From Pseudemcibacter aquimaris (GTDB taxonomy: Bacteria; Pseudomonadota; Alphaproteobacteria; Sphingomonadales; Emcibacteraceae), in contig NZ_CP079800.1 in assembly GCF_028869115.1 (NCBI RefSeq), forward strand, positions 124,001 to 188,000: a stretch of 64,000 nucleotides of DNA, in the 5' to 3' direction. The notes below the pieces were generated by a model, which was given only the letters and a program-made list of their open reading frames with translations, was not told where the DNA came from and made no database searches. Shown one piece after another: positions 1 to 8,904 of the stretch. Position 1 is the stretch's first letter; each line of letters opens with the position of its first letter. Position numbers and translations under genes: made by a program.

Positions 1-1693
1 GGTCTTTATTATAAAAATCTGGTTCGGAGATTTTTTCTTCAAACATTTTAATGTTTTTTTCAATTTTCGCGATTTCTTTTGGCAGATTTTCCAGCGCGAA
101 TTTATGTTTGTAACTTATTTTTTTCGCGGGTGCTTTTTCCGTCGGTTGTTCCGGCTTTTTCTCTTTTGGTTTTGCCGCTGTTTTTACAGAGGCATCTTTC
201 CTGTTTTTACGTTGCCTGACATAATCGCTATATCCACCCGGATATTCAATTACGTCACCATTTCCTTCCATCACGATGGTGGATGTGACAAGGCGGTCAA
301 GAAAATCACGGTCATGGCTGACCAGCAAAAGCGTGCCGTTATATTCACTAAGGACATCTTGTAATAAATCAAGCGTATCCATATCAAGGTCGTTGGTAGG
401 TTCATCAAGGATCAAAAGATTGGTTGGCTGCGCCAGTGTTTTGGCAAGCAGTAACCTGTTTCGTTCCCCACCGGATAATGACCCGACAGGGCTGTGGGCT
501 TGTGACGCATCAAAAAGGAAATCTTTAATATAGGATATAATATGTTTTGAATGACCACGAACCATAATATGATCGCTGCCATCGCTTAAGGTTTCCCATA
601 CGGTATCTGTATCCTTGATCAATGTTCTGTTTTGATCAAGATATGTCGCTTCCAGATTTGTGCCGAGCTTCACGCGGCCCTGATCAGGGTCCAAATCACC
701 GGTCAGAATTTTTAAAAGTGTCGATTTACCCGCACCATTTGGGCCGATAATGCCAACACGGTCACCCCGTAATATTTTGGTGTTAAAGTTTTTAAGGATC
801 ACCTTATCATCATAGGATTTATATACTTTGTGCGCTTCGATGACTTTTTTACCGGATGTTTTATCGGTTTCTGTGGATAATTTTACGGTACCTTGTACGG
901 CGATCTGCTGTTCACGTTGATGACGTAATTCCCAAAGCCTGCGCATCCGGCCCATATTACGTTTTCGTCTTGCGGTGATGCCTTTATGGGACCAATCAGT
1001 TTCCTTGGCGATTAATTTATCAAGCTTTTCTTTCTCGGCTGTTTCCTGTTCAAGGATCGTGTTTGACCATTCTTCAAAATGGGCAAATCCTTTATCCAGT
1101 CTTCTGACCAGTCCACGGTCGAGCCAGAATGTCGTATTGGTCAGGTTATTCAAAAATGTTCTATCATGACTGATGAGAACCAGCGCGCCACGCCATGATT
1201 TTAACTTGCTCTCCAGCCATTCAATGGTGGCGATATCAAGATGGTTTGTTGGCTCGTCCAATAATAATATGTCGGTTTCACTGATCAGCGCTCTTGCGAT
1301 GGCGGCGCGTCTTTTTTCACCGCCGGACATATTCGCCGTTTCCATTTTGCCTTCAAGGCCAATTTCAGCAAGGATGATATCCGCTTGGAAATGATCATGT
1401 TCTGAACTATGGACAAGGCCGCTAATCACATAATCATGGGCTGTTTTATAACGGCTTAAATCAGGATCCTGTTCCAGATAAGTAACATGGGTACCGGGTT
1501 TTACAAATCGTTCACCGCTATCAAATTCAACGGAACCATGAATGATTTTCATCAGTGTTGATTTACCGGCACCGTTACGGCCCACTAGTGAAATACGGTC
1601 TGTTTCCCCAATAGATAGCTCAACCCCGCGAAAGAGAGGGTCGGGACCATACCGTAAGGCCATATCGGTTAATGTCAGTAGTGGCGGCGCCAT
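1..1693 (-). CDS. uup: ABC-F family ATP-binding protein, Uup-like (C-terminus outside window)
   Basis: ABC-F proteins are soluble twin-ATPase proteins that act on the ribosome; Uup also influences transposon excision. The reverse strand from the ATG at 1693 encodes two ABC cassettes without membrane segments. The first has Walker A GRNGAGKST (about residue 38) and signature MSGGEKRRA; the second has GPNGAGKST and signature SLSGGERNR. Each has an LLLDEPTNHLD- or LILDEPTNDLD-type Walker B. A Lys/Pro-rich linker after the second cassette leads into what should be the Uup C-terminal coiled coil, which is cut by the window edge. About 564 residues are visible; E. coli Uup has about 635. It is divergent from msrP. 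The ABC-F call is firm; Uup rather than another ABC-F subgroup is likely from the C-terminal extension. Confidence 0.9.
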   Translation of the reverse strand, partial: MAPPLLTLTDMALRYGPDPLFRGVELSIGETDRISLVGRNGAGKSTLMKIIHGSVEFDSGERFVKPGTHVTYLEQDPDLSRYKTAHDYVISGLVHSSEHDHFQADIILAEIGLEGKMETANMSGGEKRRAAIARALISETDILLLDEPTNHLDIATIEWLESKLKSWRGALVLISHDRTFLNNLTNTTFWLDRGLVRRLDKGFAHFEEWSNTILEQETAEKEKLDKLIAKETDWSHKGITARRKRNMGRMRRLWELRHQREQQIAVQGTVKLSTETDKTSGKKVIEAHKVYKSYDDKVILKNFNTKILRGDRVGIIGPNGAGKSTLLKILTGDLDPDQGRVKLGTNLEATYLDQNRTLIKDTDTVWETLSDGSDHIMVRGHSKHIISYIKDFLFDASQAHSPVGSLSGGERNRLLLAKTLAQPTNLLILDEPTNDLDMDTLDLLQDVLSEYNGTLLLVSHDRDFLDRLVTSTIVMEGNGDVIEYPGGYSDYVRQRKNRKDASVKTAAKPKEKKPEQPTEKAPAKKISYKHKFALENLPKEIAKIEKNIKMFEEKISEPDFYNKD

Positions 1694-1826
1694 ATTTTTG
1701 TTTCCTGATGATTAGTTTTTATGCCAATAACATAAATGTGATATGCTGTTAATAGCGCAGAACATATTTTAGACATATATAAAAAATACTAGTTTAAAAG
1801 TAAGCGATAATAAATCAGGTAATGAC

Positions 1827-2780
1827 ATGTTAATCAAATCCAGAAATTCTTGGGACATAACAGAAAATCAAGTAACCACAATGGCCGAGTATAAAACCCG
1901 TCGTGATTTTATTAAGGCGGCCGGTATCGTTGGTGCTGGCGTTGCAGGATCGATGTTGATGCCCGGTATGGCACAATCAAAAACATTAAATGCCGCGGCA
2001 AATCCATATGACGGCCGTGATATCAAAGGTGAAAGTACTGATAAGCGCGCGATCCTTGGATATAACAATTACTATGAATTTGGTATGGATAAAGATGATC
2101 CAGCAAGATATGCACACAGCCTTGTGACCGATCCATGGTCCGTAAAGGTGGACGGTGAATGCGCAAAACCGGGGACATATGGCATTGAAGATTTGATTGA
2201 TTTTAACGCCCTTGAAGAACGTATCTACAGAATGCGTTGTGTTGAAGCATGGTCCATGGTGATCCCGTGGATTGGTGTACCTTTATCCAGTATCATCGAG
2301 AAACTAGAACCGACATCAAAGGCAAAATATATCTATTTTGAAACACTGGTCGACCGTGAAACCATGTCCGGCATCAGACGTGGCATCATTAAGTGGCCTT
2401 ATAAAGAAGGACTTCGTATGGATGAAGCCATGCATCCACTGACTATTATGGCGGTGGGTATTTACGGTGAAACGCTGGCCAATCAGAACGGTGCGCCAAT
2501 GCGTCTTGTTGTGCCTTGGAAATATGGTTTTAAAGGGGTTAAATCCATTGTCCGTATTTCTTTTAGGGAAAGAGAACCCAATACAAGCTGGATGCGACTG
2601 GCCCCGCAAGAATATGGATTTTATGCCAATGTAAATCCGTCGGTGCCACACCCGCGTTGGTCACAGGCAAAAGAGCGCCGCATCGGTGATTTCGCAAGAA
2701 GGCCAACATTGATGTTCAACGGTTATGGTGAACAGGTGGCACATTTATATGACGGTATGGATCTAAGAAAAAATTATTGA
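1827..2780 (+). CDS. msrP: Protein-methionine-sulfoxide reductase catalytic subunit MsrP (YedY)
   Basis: This periplasmic molybdoenzyme reduces oxidised methionines in envelope proteins. It starts MLIKSRNSW and carries a twin-arginine motif, [10 protein letters not shown] (residues 24-33), as expected for Tat export of a folded Moco protein. The molybdenum-ligand Cys lies in [14 protein letters not shown] (Cys138). The stretch [17 protein letters not shown] and the C-terminal [19 protein letters not shown] are highly conserved in the family. At 317 aa it is close to the usual length. The upstream ATG is preferred to the internal one at 1881 because alphaproteobacterial MsrP normally has this N-terminal extension and the internal ATG lacks a Shine-Dalgarno sequence. 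The stop overlaps the msrQ start by one base (TGATG). Confidence 0.95.
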   Translation: MLIKSRNSWDITENQVTTMAEYKTRRDFIKAAGIVGAGVAGSMLMPGMAQSKTLNAAANPYDGRDIKGESTDKRAILGYNNYYEFGMDKDDPARYAHSLVTDPWSVKVDGECAKPGTYGIEDLIDFNALEERIYRMRCVEAWSMVIPWIGVPLSSIIEKLEPTSKAKYIYFETLVDRETMSGIRRGIIKWPYKEGLRMDEAMHPLTIMAVGIYGETLANQNGAPMRLVVPWKYGFKGVKSIVRISFREREPNTSWMRLAPQEYGFYANVNPSVPHPRWSQAKERRIGDFARRPTLMFNGYGEQVAHLYDGMDLRKNY

Positions 2781-3415
2781 TGTTCAAAGATATTAAAAGA
2801 CCGATTTTACATCTTATATGCGTGCTGCCATCATTGTGGCTGTTTCATCAAGTGTGGCTTTGGTACAATTTTGCACCGCATGATCTAACGGCGAACCCGA
2901 TTGAATATATCACAGATTTTACAGGCGACTGGACGGTACGGTTTTTGCTCTTAACATTAAGCATTTCACCGCTTGCAAAAATATTCAAGCTACGGATTTT
3001 GAAATATCGTCGTGCAGTTGGTCTTTATGCTTTTTATTACGGTCTTTTACATTTTCTAAATTATATGGTGCTTGATTACTTTTTTGATTGGACACTGATT
3101 TTAGAGGATATCTTTAAGCGTCCAGCCATTACATTTGGCATGTTGGCTTTCGTGTTGCTTGTGCCACTTGCGGTAACATCAGCCAGCTATTTCATGAAAA
3201 AAATGGGTAAAGCGTGGCAAAAATTACATAACATAATTTATGTGATTACCATCTTTGCCGTGACCCATAATTACATGATGGTGAAAGCGGATGTACTTGT
3301 GCCAACTATTCATGCTATAATTCTTGCAGGTTTGTTGGGGTATCGACTTTATAGTTATAAAATCAAGCAAACAAAACGGGCAAACAGAAATAAACATGAA
3401 GCAGTTCACACATAA
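2780..3415 (+). CDS. msrQ: MsrP haem-binding membrane subunit MsrQ (YedZ)
   Basis: MsrQ is a haem-b membrane protein of the ferric-reductase-like family that passes electrons from the quinone pool or flavin to MsrP. The 211-aa protein has about five to six hydrophobic segments, with haem-ligand-type histidines in YYGLLHFLNYMV and in HNIIYVITIFAVTHNYMMV. The ATG at 2780 shares its A with the msrP stop, indicating translational coupling; a TTG one codon earlier is less likely. The gene's last 20 bases overlap the next gene. Confidence 0.93.
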   Translation: MFKDIKRPILHLICVLPSLWLFHQVWLWYNFAPHDLTANPIEYITDFTGDWTVRFLLLTLSISPLAKIFKLRILKYRRAVGLYAFYYGLLHFLNYMVLDYFFDWTLILEDIFKRPAITFGMLAFVLLVPLAVTSASYFMKKMGKAWQKLHNIIYVITIFAVTHNYMMVKADVLVPTIHAIILAGLLGYRLYSYKIKQTKRANRNKHEAVHT

Positions 3416-3815
3416 CATAACGTTTCAAACAACCGGTTCCAGTCTTCTGGATGTTACGGGCCCCATTAAAAGCTGGATACATGGCCTAAATATCAGGGAT
3501 GGTTTGCTGACTATCTTTATTAAACATACATCAGCATCACTGGTGATACAGGAAAATGCCGACCCGGATGTGCTTTATGACCTTAACCAATTCTTCCGTA
3601 AAATGGTGCCAGAAGGGCCGGGGCTATATCGCCATTCATTAGAAGGGCCAGATGATATGCCCGCGCATATTAAATCTGCCCTGACACAAAGCCAGCTTTC
3701 TATTCCTGTCACTGCTCATGATCTTGAACTTGGGACATGGCAAGGAATTTATATTTTCGAACATCGTTCACACGCCCATAAAAGAACATTGTCGCTTCAT
3801 ATAATGGGCGAATAA
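3396..3815 (+). CDS. yjbQ: YjbQ/UPF0047 family protein
   Basis: This is a 139-aa single-domain protein of the UPF0047 family. Members have weak thiamine-phosphate synthase activity in complementation tests, but their physiological role is unsettled. Family marks are FIKHTSASLVIQENADP, HSLEGPDDMPAHIKSAL and the C-terminal YIFEHRSHAHKRTL, which supply the conserved His residues of the putative metal site. The ATG at 3396 is chosen because the longer reading frame to 3324 would lie inside msrQ. The start overlaps the end of msrQ, so it is probably the third gene of the msrPQ operon. No signal peptide is present, so it should be cytoplasmic. Confidence 0.88.
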   Translation: MKQFTHNITFQTTGSSLLDVTGPIKSWIHGLNIRDGLLTIFIKHTSASLVIQENADPDVLYDLNQFFRKMVPEGPGLYRHSLEGPDDMPAHIKSALTQSQLSIPVTAHDLELGTWQGIYIFEHRSHAHKRTLSLHIMGE

Positions 3816-3868
3816 TTCCTGTACATTTCTTTAATGCCACGCTTATAATCTCTAAAAAAGTTAGGGAT

Positions 3869-5140
3869 ATGAGTATGGATAATGTCATTAAAGAAAATAA
3901 ACTTCTTGATAAGCGCCGCGGTCTTTTAAAAGCGGTGGGCATAAGTACTGTTGCGCTGATGAGCGGCAATGCGAAGGCTTTCTCGCAAGGGGTTGATTTT
4001 AACAATAGCAGCACACTTTCTGACGATGAATTATTTGCAGAAGTCAGAAAGCAGGTGATGTTAAAAGATGATCTTATTTACTTAAATACGGGCACACTTG
4101 GCCCAGCACCCAAAGTGGTTATGGATAAGGTCTTTACGTTAATGAAACGACTTGAAGCCAACCCGGCTGCAGAAAATTTTGGCCCTATGGGCAGGGAAAT
4201 GGAAAAATCCCGAGCTAAGCTTGCCAAATTTCTTGGGGCACAGGAAGATGAAATTATCCTAACCCGAAATACCACCGAAGGGATCAATACTGTTTGTTCA
4301 GGGATCGATTGGCAAGCGGGCGATGAAATATTAACCACAAACCATGAACATGGCGGTGCGGAAACAGGGTTAAATTATTTGGCATCGACAAAAGGGTCGG
4401 TGATCAAAAAAATGACAATGCCTTATCCGGCAAAAAGTAAAGCTGAACTTCTGGATTTGGTGAAATCACATTTGACTGATAAAACCAAAATATTACTGCT
4501 TAGTCATATTGAAACTGTAACGGGGCTTCGTTGGCCGATTAAAGATGTGGCTGAAATGATAAAGGGCCGCGATATTTTATTCATTGTGGACGGCGCACAG
4601 GCACCGGGTATGATCAATGTTGATGTTCATGAATTGGACTGTGACGTTTATGCCTGTAGCGGTCATAAATGGATTATGGGACCAAAGGAAACAGGCGTTT
4701 TATATTTAAAGAAATCGATACAGAAGAAAATAAACAGTGTGTTTTTAAGTGGTGGTTATAAAACCTATACGGCGGCGACGGGTACACGCAATGCGCCCAA
4801 CATAATTGGTTTTGGGGATGTGGCAGAATGGCATATGGCCATCGGTAAAGACCGCATTGAAAAACGGTGTATGGAACTGGCTGCCTATTGTTACGAGCAA
4901 TTATCCAAACTGGACGGCATTAAAATCATTACGTCAAATGATCCTGAACTTGGAACGGCGATCGTCAGTTTTAGTTTACCTGATGGGGTCAACAATGGTG
5001 ATTTGGTGCGTGCCATGCGTGAGCGCAATATGACCATTAAACGCTTACCGCAGTATAATGCAATCCGTGTATCAAATCATATGTTCACGACCAATGCGGA
5101 CGTGGATAAAATGATCGCGATTTTAAAGGAATATATTTAA
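3869..5140 (+). CDS. Tat-exported class V aminotransferase-like PLP protein
   Basis: The fold is the cysteine desulfurase/isopenicillin-N epimerase type of aminotransferase class V. The PLP Lys is in ACSGHKWIMGPKETG (Lys267), preceded by the cofactor Asp in FIVDGAQAPG. NTGTLGPAPKVV and TRNTTEGIN are the usual N-terminal substrate and phosphate motifs. The N-terminus DKRRGLLKAVGISTVALMSG (residues 14-33) is a twin-arginine-like signal followed by a hydrophobic stretch and Ala-rich cleavage region, so the enzyme is probably periplasmic, which is uncommon for PLP enzymes. Length 423 aa. The ATG at 3869 follows a TTAGGGAT ribosome site; an ATG two codons on is equally possible. The substrate cannot be told from sequence. 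Confidence 0.85.
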   Translation: MSMDNVIKENKLLDKRRGLLKAVGISTVALMSGNAKAFSQGVDFNNSSTLSDDELFAEVRKQVMLKDDLIYLNTGTLGPAPKVVMDKVFTLMKRLEANPAAENFGPMGREMEKSRAKLAKFLGAQEDEIILTRNTTEGINTVCSGIDWQAGDEILTTNHEHGGAETGLNYLASTKGSVIKKMTMPYPAKSKAELLDLVKSHLTDKTKILLLSHIETVTGLRWPIKDVAEMIKGRDILFIVDGAQAPGMINVDVHELDCDVYACSGHKWIMGPKETGVLYLKKSIQKKINSVFLSGGYKTYTAATGTRNAPNIIGFGDVAEWHMAIGKDRIEKRCMELAAYCYEQLSKLDGIKIITSNDPELGTAIVSFSLPDGVNNGDLVRAMRERNMTIKRLPQYNAIRVSNHMFTTNADVDKMIAILKEYI

Positions 5141-5165
5141 GCCCCAGTCATGATGACTAGGGCTT
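5139..5165. terminator. Hairpin between convergent genes
   Basis: AAGCCC pairs with GGGCTT, and an inner AGTCA/TGACT arm lies around a short loop, between the stop of the aminotransferase gene and the stop of the DUF481 gene. A run of T is lacking on either side, so terminator function is plausible but weakly supported. Confidence 0.45.
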
Positions 5166-5177
5166 AAGATAGGATGA

Positions 5178-6143
5178 TTAGAAATCATATAGAATACCGA
5201 CACGGGTGATCGTGTCGGTTTTTTTACGGTCAATCGGTGCGTCACGGTTATAAAGCACATCAAAAGAAACTTTACCGCTCAAAGCGCCACTGATTTGTAT
5301 TTTATAATCTGATTTATTTTCAATAACGACTTTATTACCTATATAAACTTTTGTTTCATTGTCAAATTGACTGCGGTCATTGATAACCCATGAAAAGATA
5401 CTGCTGGCAAAACCGGTTAGGGTTGTATCATAATCTTCTGTACTGGCTGCTTTTGTGATTAGCATCGCAGGACCTGCTTCAAGGTTCCAACTATATTCAT
5501 CATTATCAAGAACGCGGATACCGTAACCGGCGTTTAACGTGAAACGTTTGTTGAAGGCACCAAAACTATCCCCTTCGAAGCTTCCAAAGCCTGTGATATA
5601 GGAACGGTCATTAATGAAATAATCGTTTTTATAGGCAAGACCATATCTACGTTTATTAGTGATGCCTTCACTGTTGTTGTAATCAAAATATGTGGTGACC
5701 TCTTGACGGTATGCTTCAGCTTCGCGGACGAACTTTGTGCCTGTACCAAATGATCTTTGTCTGGCGTTACCTGTTGTAAACAGCAGGTTGACCTCGACCT
5801 CTTTATCCCAGCCGGGTAGGAACGCTTGCGAAAGTTTTTCTGCACCCTCATCAGAGAAAATAGTGCCACGTGCCGCTGCAAGTGTCGTTGGGCCTGATGG
5901 CGTCTGCACTGGCGGGGTTGGTTTTAATTCTTCAGCAATGCGTCTGAATTCTTCCGCGTCTTCAGGGTATGTTGCAGCGAGCAATTCAACAAGCGTTGCT
6001 AAATCTTTGCCGCCATCTTTACTGGCAGCAGTGGCAAGTAACTTATATTGATCGGGTGTAACCTCAGCAAGGGCGTTGGTGGCAAGCACAGGCAAACAGA
6101 ACAGGCTGGCAGCCAGCGCTGTTTTGGAAATTCTATAGGCCAT
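5178..6143 (-). CDS. DUF481 family outer-membrane beta-barrel protein
   Basis: DUF481 (YdiY-like) proteins are predicted salt-induced outer-membrane barrels of unknown function. The 321-aa product has a Sec signal (LAASLFCLPVLATNALA, about residues 10-26), then a predicted helical region (about 27-100) with an Ala/Glu-rich sequence. It ends in a barrel of alternating aromatic strands closing with VGILYDF, the terminal-Phe signature recognised by the BAM machinery. FTTGNARQRSFGTGTKF and YGLAYKNDYFINDRSY are typical DUF481 strands. It lies 29 bases downstream of the YceI gene on the same strand, so the two envelope proteins are probably co-transcribed. Confidence 0.82.
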   Translation of the reverse strand: MAYRISKTALAASLFCLPVLATNALAEVTPDQYKLLATAASKDGGKDLATLVELLAATYPEDAEEFRRIAEELKPTPPVQTPSGPTTLAAARGTIFSDEGAEKLSQAFLPGWDKEVEVNLLFTTGNARQRSFGTGTKFVREAEAYRQEVTTYFDYNNSEGITNKRRYGLAYKNDYFINDRSYITGFGSFEGDSFGAFNKRFTLNAGYGIRVLDNDEYSWNLEAGPAMLITKAASTEDYDTTLTGFASSIFSWVINDRSQFDNETKVYIGNKVVIENKSDYKIQISGALSGKVSFDVLYNRDAPIDRKKTDTITRVGILYDF

Positions 6144-6172
6144 AATTTATAGTTTAATCCTTATATTAAAAT

Positions 6173-6766
6173 CTATTTTTCAAAAGTTAGGTTAAAAGAC
6201 ATTGGAACAACAGTTGCAATGGAATCCAGGCCCGCTAAACCGCGTAATGTTTCGATTGCGGATACCAGATTATAATCATCAACATCGATAAACATCACAC
6301 CATGTGGTGTTACCAGGACCTTATTTTCAGCAAGTCTTGTGACCATTAGGGTGACGTCATGTTCAATTTTTTCACCAACAAGTTCTAGACCGATTGTGGC
6401 TTCGACCATTTTACTGGTGCCGATTTCCTGATCATTGTGGGCTTGCAGGTTCATATCCCCTGTTAATTTGGCAGATGCATTTTCAGCAACCTTAAACACA
6501 ATATCGCGCATGCGTTGGTCGCGTAGTTCGATTTGTGTGTCAACGGATGAAAGGTCAATTGTAATATCAATATGACCATCGTCATTCAGGGAACCGGAAA
6601 CTTTTTTGAAAGTGTTATTTTCGCCGATCATGCTGTTTTTGATTGTGCCATATGATAAGTTTGAGCTGCCCTCAACCAATTTCCAGTCAGCCATCGCAGA
6701 ATTTGCACATAAGAATGATGCAGCCAGAACCATCGTTCCGCCGATTAGATTTTTAAAAGTTCTCAT
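6173..6766 (-). CDS. YceI family periplasmic lipid-binding protein
   Basis: YceI proteins form a small extended lipocalin-like barrel that binds isoprenoid or amide lipids in the periplasm. The product has a Sec signal ending NSAMA, then WKLVEGSSNLSYGTIKN, an ITIDLSSVDT strand and the family-typical LRDQRMRDIVF segment near residue 85. Start choice: the ATG at 6766 has AGGGTG six bases upstream. An upstream GTG at 6775 lies inside that ribosome site and is rejected, giving 197 aa. It is the first gene of a probable pair with the DUF481 barrel. Confidence 0.85.
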   Translation of the reverse strand: MRTFKNLIGGTMVLAASFLCANSAMADWKLVEGSSNLSYGTIKNSMIGENNTFKKVSGSLNDDGHIDITIDLSSVDTQIELRDQRMRDIVFKVAENASAKLTGDMNLQAHNDQEIGTSKMVEATIGLELVGEKIEHDVTLMVTRLAENKVLVTPHGVMFIDVDDYNLVSAIETLRGLAGLDSIATVVPMSFNLTFEK

Positions 6767-6846
6767 TTTGAACACCCTGATTATTTATTATGAAAAAGTC
6801 GCGTAAAACCTATATCTCACAACGATTCGACAGATGCAAGGCTTAA

Positions 6847-8637
6847 TCAGAAATCTTCTGCTTCCATTGCCATTACATCTCCTGCGCCGGCCTCGATTTT
6901 ATATCTTAGTGACGTTGTTTCTGGCAAAATATGATGGAAGAAAAAATTACCCGTTATGACCTTATTTTTCAGGTAATTTTTATCACCTTCGTCAGCCTTG
7001 ATCATTGCTTTGGCTTTAATAAGAATATTAAGCCATGCAAAACCCATACAAACGAGCGCCATAAGGTTCAGATAATAATGCGCGGTGGCACCCGCTTGAT
7101 CCGGATCACTCATGGCATTTTGCATTAACCACATGGTAGCAGCCTGTTGTCTTTGCAGTGCTTTTTCAAGCAATGTGCAATATTCGGTTAAATCTTCATT
7201 GCCTTTATGTTCATCGATGAATTCTTGGATCATGGTGAAATATGCTCTTATGACCTCGCCGTTTTTACGCGGTAATTTACGTCCAACCAAATCCATTGCC
7301 TGAATACCATTGGTACCTTCATAAATTGGTGCGATACGGGCATCTGATAAGAACTGTGTCATGCCCCATTCTGTAATATATCCATGACCACCAAGGCACT
7401 GCATCGAACGGCTGGCGGCATCAACGCCTTGATCGGTCAGATATGATTTAATCACCGGCGTCATCAGTGAAAGCAGATCATAAGCAAGTGCTTTTTTATT
7501 TTCGTCCTGTTCATGGCGGGCAACATCCGATTGAAGGGCGGCCCAAACAACGATGGCACGCGCCCCTTCTGTGAATGCACGGGTTGTCATTAACATACGT
7601 CTGACATCAGGATGTACAATGATCGGGTCGGCGGCTTGGTCTGGGAATTTTGCACCTTTTAACGCGCGGCCCTGAATGCGCTCTTTTGCATAATCGGCTG
7701 CGTTTTGTTGTGCGACTTCCGCAATGGCAAGTCCCTGAACACCAACGCCAAGACGGGCTTCATTCATCATGGTGAACATGGCGCGCATGCCTTTATTTTC
7801 TTCGCCAAGCAAATATCCTTTTGCATTATCATAATTCAAAAGACAGGTTGCGTTTGAATGAATGCCCATTTTTTCTTCGAGCGATCCGCAGGTGACACCA
7901 TTGTGATTGCCAAGTGATCCATCGTCGTTAACCTGGAATTTTGGAACGATAAATAAACTAATGCCGTCTGTGCCGTCCGGTGCACCTGTTATGCGCGCCA
8001 GCACAAGATGGATGATATTTTCAGTTAGATCATGATCACCCGCCGAAATGAATATTTTGGTGCCTGAAATTGAATAGGACCCATCATCATTTGGTTCCGC
8101 TTTGGTTCTAAGCATTCCAAGGTCTGTGCCGCAATGCGGTTCCGTTAGGTTCATGGTGCCGGACCATTCCCCGGATGTCATTTTAGGAAGGTATGCCTGT
8201 TTTTGTTCATCTGTTCCCCATGTATGAATGGTTTCGGCCGCGCCATTGGTAAGACCCGGATACATTGATAGGCCCCAGTTGGATGAAACCATCATTTCAT
8301 TGATGGCTTGACCAAGCACCATCGGTAATCCTTGTCCGCCATATTCAGGGTCGCCACAAATTCCCTGCCAACCGCTTTCGGTAAATTGATCATAAGCGTC
8401 CTTGAAACCCTTTGGTGTTGAGACCACACCATTTTCAAGTTTACATCCTTCTTCATCGCCAGACTGGTTTAATGGCTGGAAAACATTTTCCGTTAATTTT
8501 GCCGCCTCTTCTAGAATAGCGTCAATGAGATCAGGTGAGGATTCTTCAAATGATTTTAAGTGCTCATAGTCAGAAAGATTAAAAACTTGATGTAGTAAGA
8601 ATTGGTAATCTTTTACGGGTGCTTTATAGGATGGCAT
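6847..8637 (-). CDS. Acyl-CoA dehydrogenase, DmdC-like long type
   Basis: This FAD enzyme carries out alpha,beta-dehydrogenation of an acyl-CoA. At 596 aa it is longer than classical 380-aa members and fits the group with an extra C-terminal domain, which includes 3-methylmercaptopropionyl-CoA dehydrogenases. Visible features are an N-terminal extension MPSYKAPVKDYQFLLHQVF, the FAD/substrate loops LTEPHCGTDLGMLRTKA and GTKIFISAGDHD, and CLGGHGYITEWGMTQFLSDARI followed by IYEGTNGIQAMDLVGRKL. A final domain of about 120 residues ends EAGAGDVMAMEAEDF. No partner thiolase or electron-transfer flavoprotein is adjacent. The substrate (fatty acyl or methylmercaptopropionyl) is undetermined. Confidence 0.92.
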   Translation of the reverse strand: MPSYKAPVKDYQFLLHQVFNLSDYEHLKSFEESSPDLIDAILEEAAKLTENVFQPLNQSGDEEGCKLENGVVSTPKGFKDAYDQFTESGWQGICGDPEYGGQGLPMVLGQAINEMMVSSNWGLSMYPGLTNGAAETIHTWGTDEQKQAYLPKMTSGEWSGTMNLTEPHCGTDLGMLRTKAEPNDDGSYSISGTKIFISAGDHDLTENIIHLVLARITGAPDGTDGISLFIVPKFQVNDDGSLGNHNGVTCGSLEEKMGIHSNATCLLNYDNAKGYLLGEENKGMRAMFTMMNEARLGVGVQGLAIAEVAQQNAADYAKERIQGRALKGAKFPDQAADPIIVHPDVRRMLMTTRAFTEGARAIVVWAALQSDVARHEQDENKKALAYDLLSLMTPVIKSYLTDQGVDAASRSMQCLGGHGYITEWGMTQFLSDARIAPIYEGTNGIQAMDLVGRKLPRKNGEVIRAYFTMIQEFIDEHKGNEDLTEYCTLLEKALQRQQAATMWLMQNAMSDPDQAGATAHYYLNLMALVCMGFAWLNILIKAKAMIKADEGDKNYLKNKVITGNFFFHHILPETTSLRYKIEAGAGDVMAMEAEDF

Positions 8638-8904
8638 TTTTGAACCTCTTATGGCTGATATCAGTTTCTTATCATTGCATTAAGTTATAATTTAGTCAAA
8701 AAAATGTTCACCGTAAACATATGTTAATTTCTTTGTGATAATGCTACTTTTGATTGTCATATTGAATTCACCATAGACCCCTTGCAGGAACGAATTTTTG
8801 GGTCTATACAAGGCCAAAGGAATGATTCTTTTATTGGGTCTAATTGATTTTCTATCATGGCGACCGAAATGTAATTTTTAAACACCACAGAAAAAAGAAT
8901 AACC

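Noticed and set aside
104-1394. Several plus-strand open frames near the left end
   Set aside because: They are shadows of the truncated ABC-F gene on the minus strand, whose two complete ATPase cassettes are unmistakable.
8773-8807. ATAGACCC/GGGTCTAT inverted repeat before the TSUP permease, with another GGGTCTA nearby
   Set aside because: The loop is 19 bases and the site lies between divergent genes, so a terminator is not needed; as an operator it is not supported by any repeated use in the window.
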